Source: Saccoglossus kowalevskii
Taxonomy: Eukaryota > Hemichordata > Enteropneusta > Harrimaniidae
Direction of reading: 5' to 3'
Assembly: GCF_000003605.2 (NCBI RefSeq)
Contig: NW_003132852.1
Coordinates: 56,384-88,403 of the forward strand
Length of the DNA: 32,020 nt
Part shown: positions 1 through 11,627 of the stretch, piece by piece
Layout of the letters: each line of letters opens with the position of its first letter
Position numbering within the stretch: position 1 is the stretch's first letter
Translations under genes and position numbers: made by a program
Notes under the pieces: model-generated
The model's database searches: none
Told to the model about the DNA's origin: nothing
What the model saw: the letters and a program-made list of their open reading frames with translations, nothing else

Positions 1-1503
1 ACGCATAAATGCAGACGAGCTTCAGACTGCAATTTAAAGATAAATATTCTGCAGTTGTAAGACACTCTTGAATTGAATATAATTTTGGTTTCAAGAATGC
101 ATTTTCTTTCCAAAGTTGTTTCTGTGTGTTAGAGACTCGCAGTGCAAAATCAGAAAAAAAACGTCATTTTTACAAACTTCGTGAGCTACCCAGACGTTCC
201 CAAACCCATATGAAAAAATAATGTAATAGCCGTTGCCCGAACCTAGGTCATCGATATTGCGTAACATGGAATACGAAGGCCCGAGCATTCTTATTCGGGA
301 ATATTCTAACAGTTTAAGCCAACATTAAATACAAGCGTATTAGCGTGAAACAACAATTTGAAGTCGTTAATATTCTCCAACTATAGCTTATTTGGCAGTA
401 GTTCGAGGAAGAACAAGTAGCCTCCTGCACCATCTCCTATGTACTTTTTCAATTTCGTAGTCCGTAAAATATATTTGGCAATATCAAGTTTAACAGAAAA
501 CGATGAAAAATTATAACCATTTTACAAACAGGTCCACTAAAGTAGATACCGCTTTACACCAAATATTCCTGAGAGAGAGCACAACACCTAAATATTCATA
601 ATAGGAAACAACTTCTAACTCGCTTCCCTCAAGTTACCAATTCCAGTTTCGTGATGCGTGACCGCCCTTACTATAACTTTAGTCTTGTGTAAACTAAATT
701 TCATACACAACTTGCTACAAAATTGTCATAAAGTAATAATCAAATTATCAAGGTTGGATTTGATTCACTGAAATTATCTATATCATTTGCTTAAAGCGAA
801 TAGATTATAAATGTACTGCGTTTGTTGAATCCGCACATTCTCCGAGTTAACCAACATGACATTTAATTTCTCAATAAAGAAACCAAATAAAATACAGTTC
901 AACATACATTGTTATCTAACCCCTACCTGACAATCAAAAGAGCATGAAAGATTTGATTCTGATTTTACAGATGTCTTAACATTATTGTTGGTTAAATTGT
1001 TGGTATTATTATTATTACTAGGGAGACGCCCCTTGCCTTTTCTGTAATAGGTCGTCAGATCAAAATTCGTGGTCATTCATTACAATACTTCTATAGAAGT
1101 TAGTAGCTGTGGCATAGTACTGGCGTTGCCATGTGGCGTGTATGACAATTGGTGCCAATTCACCTTATGCATTTTAACACTATGTTACGTCTGGTCATAC
1201 GTTACTAATACTGAATATCTGATATTCCGACCTCTGTCGAGTTAAGCAATTATTTCAAGCAGAATTCGTGTTCGTCGACTGACTACTTCTACCCTATAGC
1301 TAGAAAACTGCGAGGTGCCTGAACGTACATTGATAAGTTACAGTGGCCAAAGGTATTTCTTGTGGAACTAATATTTTCCAGTGTTTGTATACATATTTGT
1401 ATATTTGATTATCTATTTTAAGAGGCAAACATTCTGAATAATTAAAATATTATTATTAGTATTGAGTTAACATGTTGTTATAATATGACTGTGGGCCACA
1501 ATC
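1..1503. other. No gene recognised
   Basis: AT-rich, frequent stops in all frames, no splice-linked coding segments and no tRNA-like folds noticed. Confidence 0.5.
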
Positions 1504-1608
1504 GAGTGTAATTTATATTAATGCGGTTTATATTTATATTAATGCGAGTGTAATTTATATTAATGCAGATTACATTTATATTAATGCGAGTGTAATTTAT
1601 ATTAATGC
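1504..1608. repeat. Tandem array, five units of 21 bp
   Basis: Units start at 1504, 1525, 1546, 1567 and 1588. Units 1, 3 and 5 are identical (GAGTGTAATTTATATTAATGC). Units 2 and 4 differ at the start but keep ATTTATATTAATGC. The alternation implies a 42-bp higher-order unit. Confidence 0.9.
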
Positions 1609-2430
1609 GGTTTGGCGGTGTGTCTGAATATACTGTTAAAATAACCAGTTTGTTGTCGTAAAAGCCAGCCGTAGTCTGGTGTAAAGGTAATATATATATT
1701 TATGAAATATTCAGAATGCTTGGCCTCAGTTTATAACGAATTGAATATGACGGGAATGCCAGTGATATTATATGCACACCCCTGATTGTCTATGTTGATG
1801 TGTGCATTCATAATTTGTATTTGTATTTATACTTGTATTTGTAGTCCAGCCACATGCAGTTGGAGAATAAATAGTCACGATCTCTTTGATCTCGATTTGA
1901 GGCGTGTATTTATTTACCCAATATTGAAGGTATAAAAAATAATATTTTATTATGAAGTAATTCTCATACAACATACGTTGTTCCCTAACAACGGGCCAAA
2001 GGGAATATGTACACCTGCATTACCTTTGAATATAAAGTAATTATTTATATAAATATAGATATTACCATTTTATTCAGCTAATTTAAGGAATTTTTAGAGC
2101 ATGTTTTTATTCGTTAGTGTATTCACTATGTAAGAGACTGTATTTGGATATTTAAGTACGATATGTATGTGTATTACAAGTGCAGCTGAAGACTGCAGTT
2201 TGAGACCAAAATCTCAAATAGGCCTTGCAATTAAAATGTTCCATTTTCCATAATGCCGTGCATAACTTGTTTACATGCTGATTTGGACCTCAATCAAATT
2301 CGTTTGTGTAAACAGTCCATTTTTATGTATTATTCAAATTTGTATTTAGCCTTCTATTTTATTTTGTCATCTATGTCAGCTACATTGATTGTCAGGCCAT
2401 GGGTGCGATCATACTAAATAAATGTACTAC
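1609..2430. other. No gene recognised
   Basis: AT-rich non-coding sequence. The minus-strand open frame at 1768-1974 is Tyr/Asn/Ile-rich and partly encoded by an imperfect TTGTATTTGTATTTATA repeat, so it is not called. Confidence 0.5.
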
Positions 2431-2475
2431 CCAGCCACATCACGACCCACCAGGGGGTCCCACCAGGGCGACCTC

Positions 2476-2535
2476 ATTGTTCCCTAGGCAGCTCCATTGT
2501 TCCCTGGGCAGCTCCATTGTTCCATGGGCGACATC
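2476..2535. repeat. Tandem array, three units of 20 bp
   Basis: Units near ATTGTTCCCTGGGCAGCTCC start at 2476, 2496 and 2516, with one to a few mismatches. This array opens the GC-richer island at about 2,430-2,880. Confidence 0.85.
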
Positions 2536-2547
2536 ATTCATCTCTGA

Positions 2548-2628
2548 TTGACCACGTGAACTCTATTTGACCTCGTGACCTCCACTTGACCCTTGAATCC
2601 ACTTGACCCTTGACCTCCATTCGACCTC
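2548..2628. repeat. Cluster of TTGACC-type short repeats
   Basis: TTGACC or a one-base variant (TCGACC, GTGACC) recurs about every 7-20 bases, with ACTTGACCCTTGA repeated at about 2584 and 2601. It follows the 20-bp array. Half-sites for nuclear receptors look like TGACC, but a simple-sequence origin is more likely. Confidence 0.5.
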
Positions 2629-2629
2629 T

Positions 2630-2880
2630 AGTCATCTGTGAAAACATTTGTGGTCCGATTCGACTCTGGTTTTCGCTGTACCCTGTCAAGTCGACCATAG
2701 CGAGTCGAATTAACTTTAGACGGTCTGGAAAGGTACTGTACCCGCCCAGAAAGGTGCCTGATTTTTTCCCGGTTCAATTTGGCAGCAATTTTGTTCAAGA
2801 TTGGATCCAATTGTTTTCTGGGCGGCCCTATTGTTCTCCGTTTGACCCCGTTACTGCTATAGCTCGTCGCTAGATAATTT
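2630..2880. other. GC-richer island, overlapping ORFs, no gene assigned
   Basis: Base composition differs from the AT-rich flanks. Open frames on both strands (2610-2873 +, 2628-2810 -) overlap, and neither resembles a known family. It may be a decayed repeat. Confidence 0.25.
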
Positions 2881-3169
2881 CGCTATGATTGTCTGTGACA
2901 TCTGGTGAATGGTTAAACAATTGACTGGTGAATGGACATGTTCAGATGAGTGGGTACCATTCCAAAGGGGTTAGTGCCATATGTTTATAAAGGTCAAATA
3001 ATGTTGTATTACCATCATTTCCGGTCGTTTTCATGCATTAGTTTTTGCAAGTAGTTGAATGTGCACCCGAGAAACCAAAAATGATCCCGATACATATGGT
3101 AATAGTAATAATGGTTAAATATTCATTATGCATTGGGGACACCATGAAGATTTAAATTTGTAACCAGTG

Positions 3170-6008
3170 AGAGGCGCATAACGGATTATACAATGTTACT
3201 GGAAAAGATTAGGTCGAAGTATCTCTTAACAATTGTCAATTGAATCTTTTTGTATTGAGGTGTTAGAAACTGTATTCTATCAGTGGTATTCACGCATCTT
3301 AAGAGTAACTCAGTAAGCGCTAGTGGACAGTTCACTGCAAAATCTAATCGATTGTGTTGCCAATTTTAGGTGTGGGGAAAAAAGAAAAGACAAACTCCTC
3401 ACATGCTACATGAACGAACTTTTACAAAAGCAACCTCTCGGTATATAACATTGAGACTATTTCAAACAATTATCCCAAAAATAAATTGTCCAGGCATCAA
3501 ACAAGTTTTTCTTTGGCACTTTAGAAAACGACCAGTTAGGGAGGACATTATCACAAACTGCTAGAACCAATCACATTTTTTTTTATCATGGGGTGCAAGA
3601 TGGAAATTTATTTACACTAAATTGTCAATATTTAGATATACATTACTTTGGGTTTACACCAAGGTTTACAATAAGGCTGTAAATTGGTGTACGTGTGTGC
3701 TTTGGCTTCGGCAAAATTCCATTCACTAAGGAGCATAACGTCTACGTCTTTCAAGTTATTCCATTTCACATAATCAATACACGCTAATAAACAGTCTATC
3801 AACCCAATGCCTGAATTGTCTGCCCAGGTTTTCCTGAACTGCTTCCCCGTCATCCCCTTGTGTCAAAACTATTGTTTAAGTAATTGTTCATATTTGACTC
3901 TGTTTTGAAATGTCCATTCCAATTTCGATTTCCAAAACTATAGTGTTTAGCATGTACAGTCAATCATCATATTCCTGCAAATCTTACACATTTCTGACAT
4001 AATTGAGATCTGTCTAACTCTATTCGTGACAGGGTATCAACCATATTCCTGAGCTGCCTACCAAGCATACTTTTTTACTGTCTACTTATCCTACTGTTGA
4101 ACACACTATTCACCAAATCACTGTAAATTCTACACAGTTTTTTCTTTAACAATCTACAATCTATTGTCTATTACCATCCTATATACCTGCCTATCTATTT
4201 AAGCTTTCTATGAACTGTCTAATCAAGTATTCTCTAACTGTATACCTGGCTTATTTGTGAACAATTTACATAATTTGATTTACATATGTCTTCATTCCAC
4301 GTTTCTAAAATTGAAATACTTGTGAGCTAAAAACTGTAATACTGCCAAAAGCAACCAAATTATTTAGTTTGAAATCGTCACATTAGTGCTTGAAGCTATA
4401 TTTATAACAAAAATCTACTCAAAGCTGATTGTGCTTCATTGGTTACCATAAAATAGGGGGAGGATTTTACAAGTTATTATTGTATGTCGTCGATAAAACA
4501 ACCCCCGCTATATAAATGTTAATAATTGAACGATATGCATTGTAAGAAAGGAGCACACTACATTTAATTTCAATGAATTCAGAATTATTATTTCTTCTCA
4601 GTTGACTCATTTTGTTTAATTTTTTTATTGTTACTAAGGTAAAATTTGTTGAAAGAAGCGAAGCTAAAATAAGTCAGCAGAATGATGTACATTTCAATAG
4701 TGACACTTGATTTTTGTATTGTTTATTTATTTCGACTTCATCAAACGGGCTTTTCACAAATCACATGCCAACAGTAGTATAATAATATAGAGAACTACAA
4801 GCCATTGCCAGGAATATCCTGACAAGATGGCCGACCTTTGACCAGATTTGCATATCCATAGAATAACGGTTGTCAGTTGGATGACATAGACATAACATTA
4901 GTTGTCAATGTTTATAGAGAAAAGTTGTATGTGCGCTTTTGTTTTTTGAGTGAAAAACAGTTTTGGTTTACTGAAATGGATATCTGAAGTTCCTAGCAAT
5001 CCTGTGATACCAATCTTTAATGCATAAAGTTATTTCTCAAATGCCGAATTTGCCGTAATTATTCGTGTCTTGTTTGTGCATGACTGTAAAGCGTTCCTGT
5101 GTTGAGCGAGTGCTTGGGGTCATTTCAGGCGAAACATGTGATTTTAGACTGATTTATAAATATGGTTTAGATCGTGACACTTATTGTTATGACGCCTATA
5201 TTTTCAGCCCAAATTTGCTTTCAATTTTGACGATTTTGGAGGGTTATCGAGCGCTGTTCTTCATTTTAGAATTTAGTTTATAATTGGATTAGCAACAGGA
5301 AGTGACAAAAACTGTATTACGAACCTCTATATTTAGGCTCAGTAATAATTTTTTGAACTCCCGGACTGCTATCGCCATCTTGTTTCTGTCGTTGGCGTGC
5401 GTCGACATACTGGGACTGTATTACTTAGTCTATCTCGATGTACTGTTTCAGTAAATATTCATTTTTTTGGCTCTTCCCCACTTTAGGACTCAATGGATAG
5501 AAAAAATGCATGAATTTCACACTGCATACAGGGTCAGCAATTTACAGTGAAGAATGATTATGCTGATTTCAATTGACTCTTATCATTTAAATTCGTTTCA
5601 CACAATTTAAGGTTGATTGACTCTGAATGACATGGTCCTTACAGGAAACCTTGCCAGTCACCTAAGATAATAGCATGTGCATCTAATATTACTGCCACTA
5701 CTTCTGGATTTTGTAAGAAGTGGATGACCGCTTTTCAAATACACCAGAACATATATTGTAAAACGAAAAGCTAAATTTAAAGGTATTGTTAAAATTCACG
5801 TGATGGACAACTCAGTTTATAAAATATTAGTTGCAAGACATGAAAATGTCAGCCCTCTCGTGAACAAGTTGGCAAAATAGTTATTCATTTTAAATTTTTG
5901 GCCTGAATAACGATTTTCTGTGGCAACTTGGAGCAACGGAAGATATATGATATATTAAACATGTAGTATGATGTTTTGAACATGTAGCAAAACAGTGTAA
6001 AACAACTG
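3170..6008. repeat. Large direct duplication, copy 1, left part
   Basis: This segment aligns in order with 16,680-19,490. Shared words include TTCTATCAGTGGTA (3275 / 16811), CATTTCTGACATAAT (near 3,990 / 17,570), TCAAACGGGCTTTTCACA (4741 / 18376), and GTGTAAAACAACTG (5995 / 19477). The offset stays near 13.5 kb. Identity by eye is moderate and broken by many small indels, so the duplication is not recent. No exon is recognised in the shared parts. Confidence 0.75.
3632..3853 (-). other. Unrecognised 73-codon ORF present only in copy 1
   Basis: Seen: an open frame from ATG, GC-richer than its surroundings, with LIDCLLACIDYVKWNNLKDV and a C-terminal YCKPWCKPK. The frame is closed by TGA just upstream and TAA just after. 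The homologous stretch of copy 2 (about 17,310-17,460) is a different sequence, so this is a copy-specific piece. No family is recognised. It could be an exon of an unknown gene, part of an insertion, or chance. Two cysteine pairs are visible but do not match the channel family. Confidence 0.25.
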
Positions 6009-6129
6009 ACTGAAATTGTAGTACAGAACATCATGAAAGAATGTTACTGGTTAATACCTAAGATGTAAAGATTAACGTAATAAATGTGTAATTTGTCCCC
6101 GTACACTGTGTTACCAAGCTGGAGCTTAA

Positions 6130-6340
6130 CAGTTGCGGCGGCACGAAATATTACATGGAGGGGCGAGATCTGCTCACCAACCTCACCGACCTTGCTCGGG
6201 GTTCCATGGGCTTTTTCCAAAACAAATGGGAAATCTAGACCGTATGAAACGCTATTTCCTGCATTTTGAGGGGGAAGATTTTGCTACCACAAAAGGTTTC
6301 AACTTGATGTTCGAGGGGCGACGCCACTCTCCTCAATTTT
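6130..6340. mobile_element. Diverged second copy of the small transposon-like element
   Basis: It starts CAGTTGCGGCGGCACG, matching the terminal repeat of the 17-kb element. It shares with that element GATCTGCTCACCA, CCTGCATTTTGAGGGG, an ACAAA-GGTTTCA-type stretch and a GGGGCGACGCC-type stretch, in the same order and orientation. The right end is eroded, so the boundary is approximate. The overlapping open frames here look like chance ORFs within the element. Confidence 0.6.
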
Positions 6341-8246
6341 TAGTTATTTGGAGAAGTACGTTGATTGGCATGCATTAAAAGAAAACTGTTTTATTTTACA
6401 CAACCACCAACATTGGTATTAGATTCTTTACTACACATAAAGAAGTAGGGAAAACGTTTGAAATGCATTCGATCAGCATAATGTATGACACTAATTCTAA
6501 TGGCAGCCTCTTACATGCTAGGGAATTAAGGTTTCCAGCTAGCACACTGGAAAAGAGGAGGATACTGGAAGAAGAACTGTTACAAGAACAAATGTGTCTG
6601 CCTGAAGACTAAGATTGCTACACAGAATGCCACAATACAAGCTTTCGCATTTATGACAATGTCAAAAAATAGAGAAATTCATTGCACATACTAGTAAATA
6701 AATTATTTTCAGCTGTAGAAGAGCAGTATCTTAGTTTTAGTGGTTGTACACACAAGAATCTCTGTGCTGTGTGCAAACCGAAACACCAGTTCGTGAGGCC
6801 TATAGTTAAAGCAATGACAAGGAAAACAAAATGACTTCACCACGGAAGAATAAAATGAAATAGATAGTGGCACATTATTGGATTTCCATTATTGAACACC
6901 CGGGATACCTTACTATTTTCAACAAATGACATACTAAAAGACAAGTAACTCTTATTTACACAGGATATTTTCAAAACTTGGTATAGACTGATGTTATTCG
7001 TAACAACTTATCAAAAGTATTGAAATCATGGAAATGTAGAAGGTTCTTTTGCAGTCCATATTATGTTAAGCTGTACCATTGATGGTGGATCATAGATGGG
7101 CTGAAAGCACAAGCCAGTGTTAATATAATACAACCTCGAATGCCAGTAAAAATACTTTATGTTCATGTGTAGTTTGAGGACTATCAATGATGTCCCAGTA
7201 CTTCCTGACGACAATAAGATTTTTGTGAATATTATGGATAAGAATGCAGTGTCTAATAATTAATCCAGTTATTATTTCCCATTTGTGAGGAGACAGTTAG
7301 ACAATTGCATAACATAGAATAGGACATGTGGAAAGAAGGTTTACATTAGTACCACAAAGACTAAACATATAATATCGATAGTATGGACAAGATGTTCAAT
7401 AACAGGATTCCAGACTGAAGAAGGCGAAGTGTAGAACCTCCTACATTACAGTATAAATAACCTAAAGGAAATTAAGCTACTGATACAGATTGACTGTACT
7501 GCCTATATAGGTTTCAGATGTGTGGTGCCGACAAGATTTTGTTAGAGAAAGTAAAAAGGATATTCTCTCAAGTTACCAAGCCCAAAAATTATCAGAGCTT
7601 CGAAACATATATTGTGTTCATTGGCGAGAATTTTCAACTATGCTCTAAAAAAGTGCCACAAAAAATACATAACCACACTGTACTAATAGATTCATACTTT
7701 CATTATGAATATATTATCGGGAGTGACGGGTCCTAATCCAATTAAAGGGCAAAACAGTGACTACTTTTGTAAAGAACGCTGGATAGATTAGTGGGCCTGA
7801 TTTTTTTGTGGGGCATTCCTGATGCATGACCAGGGCCTTTTTATATGTCTTTCAATTACAGCCTGAATACTGTTTGTTTGACATATATATTTGAACTATG
7901 GTCAGGTTTACTTCGGTTTTTTCAAGCTGAAGAAGGCTGTCACATGGCTTCTAGGGAAAGGAAATAGTAATGCACAGGAAATTACTAACAAGGATTTAAA
8001 ATAAGAAGACAGACTATAATAATATAATGTTTTGAAGATGGTATCAATGCTTGTGAAGGCAGGGAATCCCAAAAGGTGCTCAAGAAAGATGTAATTGCAA
8101 GTTAGATCCAGTTTCCTTTCTGCAGGTTTCTAGTTGATATGAATAATTCATAGTGGATGCTGACGTCATGAAATAAATTATATAAACATTATGTATGCAA
8201 ATTTATTCTGAATGATCCCCTGAATGCGTTGGTTGTTCACGTTAGT

Positions 8247-8674
8247 ATGGACACAATGAAAACAGACACTCCAACCAAAATAGCAAAGAAAACTATTAAA
8301 TCGCCTAGAACCAAGAAAACAACGTGCATTGTTTGTGGCTGTCAAATAGAAAATATAGAAAACCGGAATAGACGGTTTCGTGGGATCAACGGAACTACGA
8401 CATGCGAAGAAATCGAATTTGTTGTGGCAGAGACGATCGATCTACAGCTTGTCAGTTCGTATGCGTGCAGAAAATGTGGACTGAGAGCGTCGACTGCAAA
8501 AAAAAAAAAACTAAGCGAGAGTTATTGGAAAGGTCGCAGGCATTTTCCTCTAAAAGAATGGCAACTGAAAGTAAGGGATCCCTGGTTTCGTTGAAACGAG
8601 TTTCTTTTGACACGTCCAATGTCAACACGACACGCTGGCGAACACATCTCTCCCCTCTGTGTAGTTCACGATAG
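8247..8674 (+). pseudogene. Cysteine-paired (zinc-finger-like) protein ORF broken at a poly-A run
   Basis: Seen: from ATG 8247 a frame runs through a lysine/threonine-rich start to CIVCGCQIENIENRNRRF, then about 35 residues, then ACRKCGL. This C-x2-C ... C-x2-C layout could bind zinc. At 8498-8510 there are 13 A bases. Past them the better continuation (TKRELLERSQAFSSKRMATE, then DTSNVNTTRWRTHL) is in another frame, reached by one added or two removed A bases. It ends at TAG 8672-8674, after which the same frame stays open for a further 36 codons or so. Base composition is richer in GC than the surroundings. It lies in the block at about 6.0-9.5 kb that is missing from the second duplicated copy. 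I do not recognise the family with certainty; multi-copy genes with such cysteine pairs are often transposon-associated. It could also be an active gene with a homopolymer length error plus a real stop. Confidence 0.5.
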
Positions 8675-8746
8675 CGTCTCGCTGGTATTCTTTGCAAGAA
8701 ATATCATGGTAGTCTTAACGTTCCAGCACTTTTAACAATGCTTTCG

Positions 8747-8941
8747 TCAAAACTCCCCTGGAATTTCGCGTAAGTCGTGGGCGATCCTAGTAGCCAGCCA
8801 TCCCTGATCCTTTTCACGATTGGCCACGATAAAATGATAGACATCTGCGCGACTATCATTTGCATATGAAAGTACCCGGATCTGGTAAGAAATCTTACCA
8901 GTGAATTGCAGAACAGGACAGTCGGTCGTGTCTACCAGCAC
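8747..8941 (-). other. Unrecognised 64-codon minus-strand ORF next to the cysteine-paired ORF
   Basis: Seen: an open frame with coding-like composition that includes DTTDCPVLQFTGKISYQIRV and ends in REIPGEF. It lies in the GC-richer part of the copy-1-specific block, just downstream of and opposite to the broken cysteine-paired ORF. No domain is recognised. It could be a shadow of coding sequence on the + strand or a fragment of a transposon protein. Confidence 0.2.
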
Positions 8942-9192
8942 TCCATACTTCCTGTCCCGGAGCTCGCAATTTATTCACTCCTATTACTTTTATACACAAT
9001 ATGTATTAATAATAACAGATTAGATTAGGCACGACCTAAGCACATAATATATACATGCTTTTAAAATTGCCAGAAGACAAAGAAGAGGGTCAGACAGAGT
9101 CACCCGAATGGAACGGAGTGAATATTTTAAACAACATAATGTTGGAAAAACACAAACCATTATTATTATTATTATTATTCACGTAACATGTA

Positions 9193-9270
9193 GTATCTTA
9201 GCAGTGCCCCATCACACCAACTCCGAATGAAGTGTCTTAGCAGTGCCCTATCACACCAATACCGAATGGA
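9193..9270. repeat. Two tandem 39-bp units after an (ATT)n microsatellite
   Basis: CTTAGCAGTGCCC-ATCACACCAA-CCGAATG is repeated at 9193-9231 and 9232-9270 with about five differences. An ATT run of about 20 bases ends at 9179 just before it. Confidence 0.85.
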
Positions 9271-9489
9271 GTTTATAACAATGTTCCCAGACAGCAGAAA
9301 CTAATAATCAGCAAAAAACGATAGGTTCGTAGCAAGTATAATGATGTATCAGGAAGTCCAGTGATTATATTGGACCAAATTAGCAAACCCACTTGTCATT
9401 CAAAAATCTCCAAACAAATTTTCAAGAAAGTCACACCTTTTATTAGCAAATTTAGTGTAGTTAGGTTACAACTCAAGTGGTTATATTCC

Positions 9490-11625
9490 TGGAGGAGTGG
9501 TACAAAGCACCGCTAATAAATTAAAGTTTTCTAGGTACAGTGTGTACGAATTTAGTACAAATATTACATGTGAAGGAGAAAACAAGAAAGGTGGAGGACG
9601 AAGCAGCTCAACTGTCAAATAAATATATACTACAGGACTATGACGAGGAGAGAAATGGTTCAGTCACATACAAAAAGGTCAATTCAAACGTATTTCCAAG
9701 ATTGGGTTGGGTGAATTTCTGTGTAAAATTACTATGTTGGATAATCTATCGCCAATAACGACATAATGTTACTACTTTACACTCACTGTTTTCGTCATTG
9801 GTGACTATGCTGAGTAATCGTTTCGCTCAGATCAGGTGTTATTAGAATATTGATCAATCAATCAGTATGGTTAGTAGCTTGTTTTATTGAAGTGATTGCG
9901 GGTTAGATTATTAATCAGAGAATTTAAATTCATTACTATTTCATGATTTCATGACTAATTGTAAGAATATTTAGATCAATGTGTTGTATTGGTTACCATG
10001 AAAACATTTATGAAAACAGAGATAAACTGAAATAGGAAAATAATAATGCACAATTCACACTGACGAGATGAGGTCGTTATCAAATATTAACTCTGGTGCA
10101 TTTAACTACTAGTGAATATTATTGTTTCTATCTGGAAATAATATAGTTGCTGTACTAAAAGACAAAATAGTTCAAACCTGACATCGCATATTTCACTAGT
10201 GGAAAGCAGGATTCGCATCTTCACTGCGAGGTCATACTGACTCTTCAAATAATGTTGATTTTGTAATAAATCAGATAATTCATTTCATTTGAACTAATAA
10301 CAAAATTGTTACTAACATTGTTATTTTAAAATTAAATTAAAGAATTATGTATTAAATGATTATCTGTAGGAAGTATGTATTACTAAATTCTTGTAACAAA
10401 AAATAAAGATTCATGATAATTAGTTGTAATGACTTCAAATGAAATACACATTGTTTAAATAACGTATATATCATGCGTGAGCGCGAGAAATTATTAACGT
10501 ATCCAACTGTAGATCTTTAGACAAAAGTCATAGAAGAAAATGTATAAATCCAAGAACACAAAATAAACTGCTTACAACAATTGACAAAACAATTCACAAG
10601 AACGAAATAGATAAACAGCTGACAAGTACACTATACTACATTGTCAAAGATACATCGTATACATAGAAAGTGCATATAATCTGCTTCACATGTGGCACCT
10701 ACTATATTTTTCTGTGTCATAATAAAATGTTCTGTTTAAAACCTTCACAGTGAATTCAAATGTACTACATAAATACCTAATAACATTGCAATTTTGTTAA
10801 ACTTCTGCCAAACAACGTTCGGCAGCAAACACTTATTTTCATATCGCAGTGCTGTCAAAAAACCGTTTCGATGTTTGTCTGACGTCATTAGTAATGCTTT
10901 TCCATGAAACCAAATAAAAATTCAGTTACATAATATGATGTACGTTAACATTGTCGCTACCTACCTTAGCTTAGTACAGGAGTACAAGATGTGAGCAGCC
11001 TAGCACGTCATACGATCAACAGGCTGGCAATTTAATTTCATTAATCGGGTGATTGGCCATTGTATATCACATGATCGATGTGATTTATACTAGATTGGCT
11101 GGCTCTCGTTAGTCTTATATTATTTTATAAATTCTTAATAGTTAAAAGCTATTTATTAAAAATTTAATACGACCATTATTATTATTGAATTTCGGTTAGA
11201 CAAATCGCGAGTGAGTGAGTGAGTGAATATTTGAAAAACAATGTTGACGACTTAATTTGTTGCTTGAGAGCACAACCTACAATAATATTGTAATAACTGT
11301 GTAGTCACTTGATCAAATTATGAATATACCTGAGTTAGGGTGGCGTGTATCGTGAACGAGCCTACGATTTACTGATGTAATCAAACAGATTATGACGTAA
11401 AACAGAACACCGCAGATAATCAATCTCTTGCACGAAGGTTCTAGCACAGCTGAGTTGATCGTGTTAAGTACCTCAAACATCTCAAGTGTAGTATTGTGTT
11501 GATTATAATACGATGTCTTTGTATGATATACATCAAAAGCAGTATTAAATGAGAACAAACATATGTTTCCCTTCTGAAGGTTAAATAACTACCAGTCGTG
11601 CTAGAAAATATTATCCAAGTCTCTT
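9490..11625. repeat. Large direct duplication, copy 1, right part
   Basis: It aligns with 19,500-20,890, then after a gap with 27,650-27,930. Shared words include TACGTTAACAT-GTCGCTAC (10940 / 20597), GGTTAGACAAATCG-like at 11,195 / 20,875, and CGTGAACGAGCCTACGATTT (11351 / 27808). Mostly non-coding. Confidence 0.75.
11398..11552 (-). other. 155-bp copy-1-specific segment carrying most of an 81-codon hydrophobic ORF
   Basis: Copy 2 passes directly from TATGACG (27854) to the sequence matching 11,553 onward, so this segment is inserted in copy 1 or deleted from copy 2. It encodes the first two-thirds of a minus-strand ORF (11313-11558) with a hydrophobic stretch KRLIICGVLFYVIICLI, which could be a membrane segment. 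It does not match DEG/ENaC TM1 well enough to assign. The remainder of the ORF lies in duplicated sequence. Confidence 0.3.
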
Positions 11626-11627
11626 GT

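Larger units (their letters stand above)
6009..9495. other. Block present in copy 1 but absent from copy 2
   Basis: Left and right flanks are homologous to a continuous stretch of copy 2. GTGTAAAACAACTG ends at 6008 and 19490, and the shared AAATTAAAGTTTTCTAG begins at 9518 and 19517. The 3.5-kb block between them holds the small transposon-like element at 6.13 kb, the broken cysteine-paired ORF at 8.25 kb, an ATT microsatellite and a 39-bp tandem pair. No clear terminal repeats or target duplication were found at its edges, so it may be an insertion of several elements or a deletion from copy 2. Confidence 0.6.

Noticed and set aside
5065..5283. 72-codon + strand ORF
   Set aside because: No recognisable features, not preserved in the second copy, no splice-linked partner.
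6084..6378. Two overlapping + strand ORFs
   Set aside because: They lie inside the small transposon-like element, and the frames are not kept in the 17-kb copy.
9540..9758. 72-codon + strand ORF with an acidic/lysine mix
   Set aside because: It lies in duplicated sequence, and the frame is not kept in copy 2 near 19,540-19,780.
11313..11558. TM1 exon of another DEG/ENaC gene
   Set aside because: There is a hydrophobic segment, but no W in TM1, no K-Y-x-Y turn and no FPxVTxCN motif follow.
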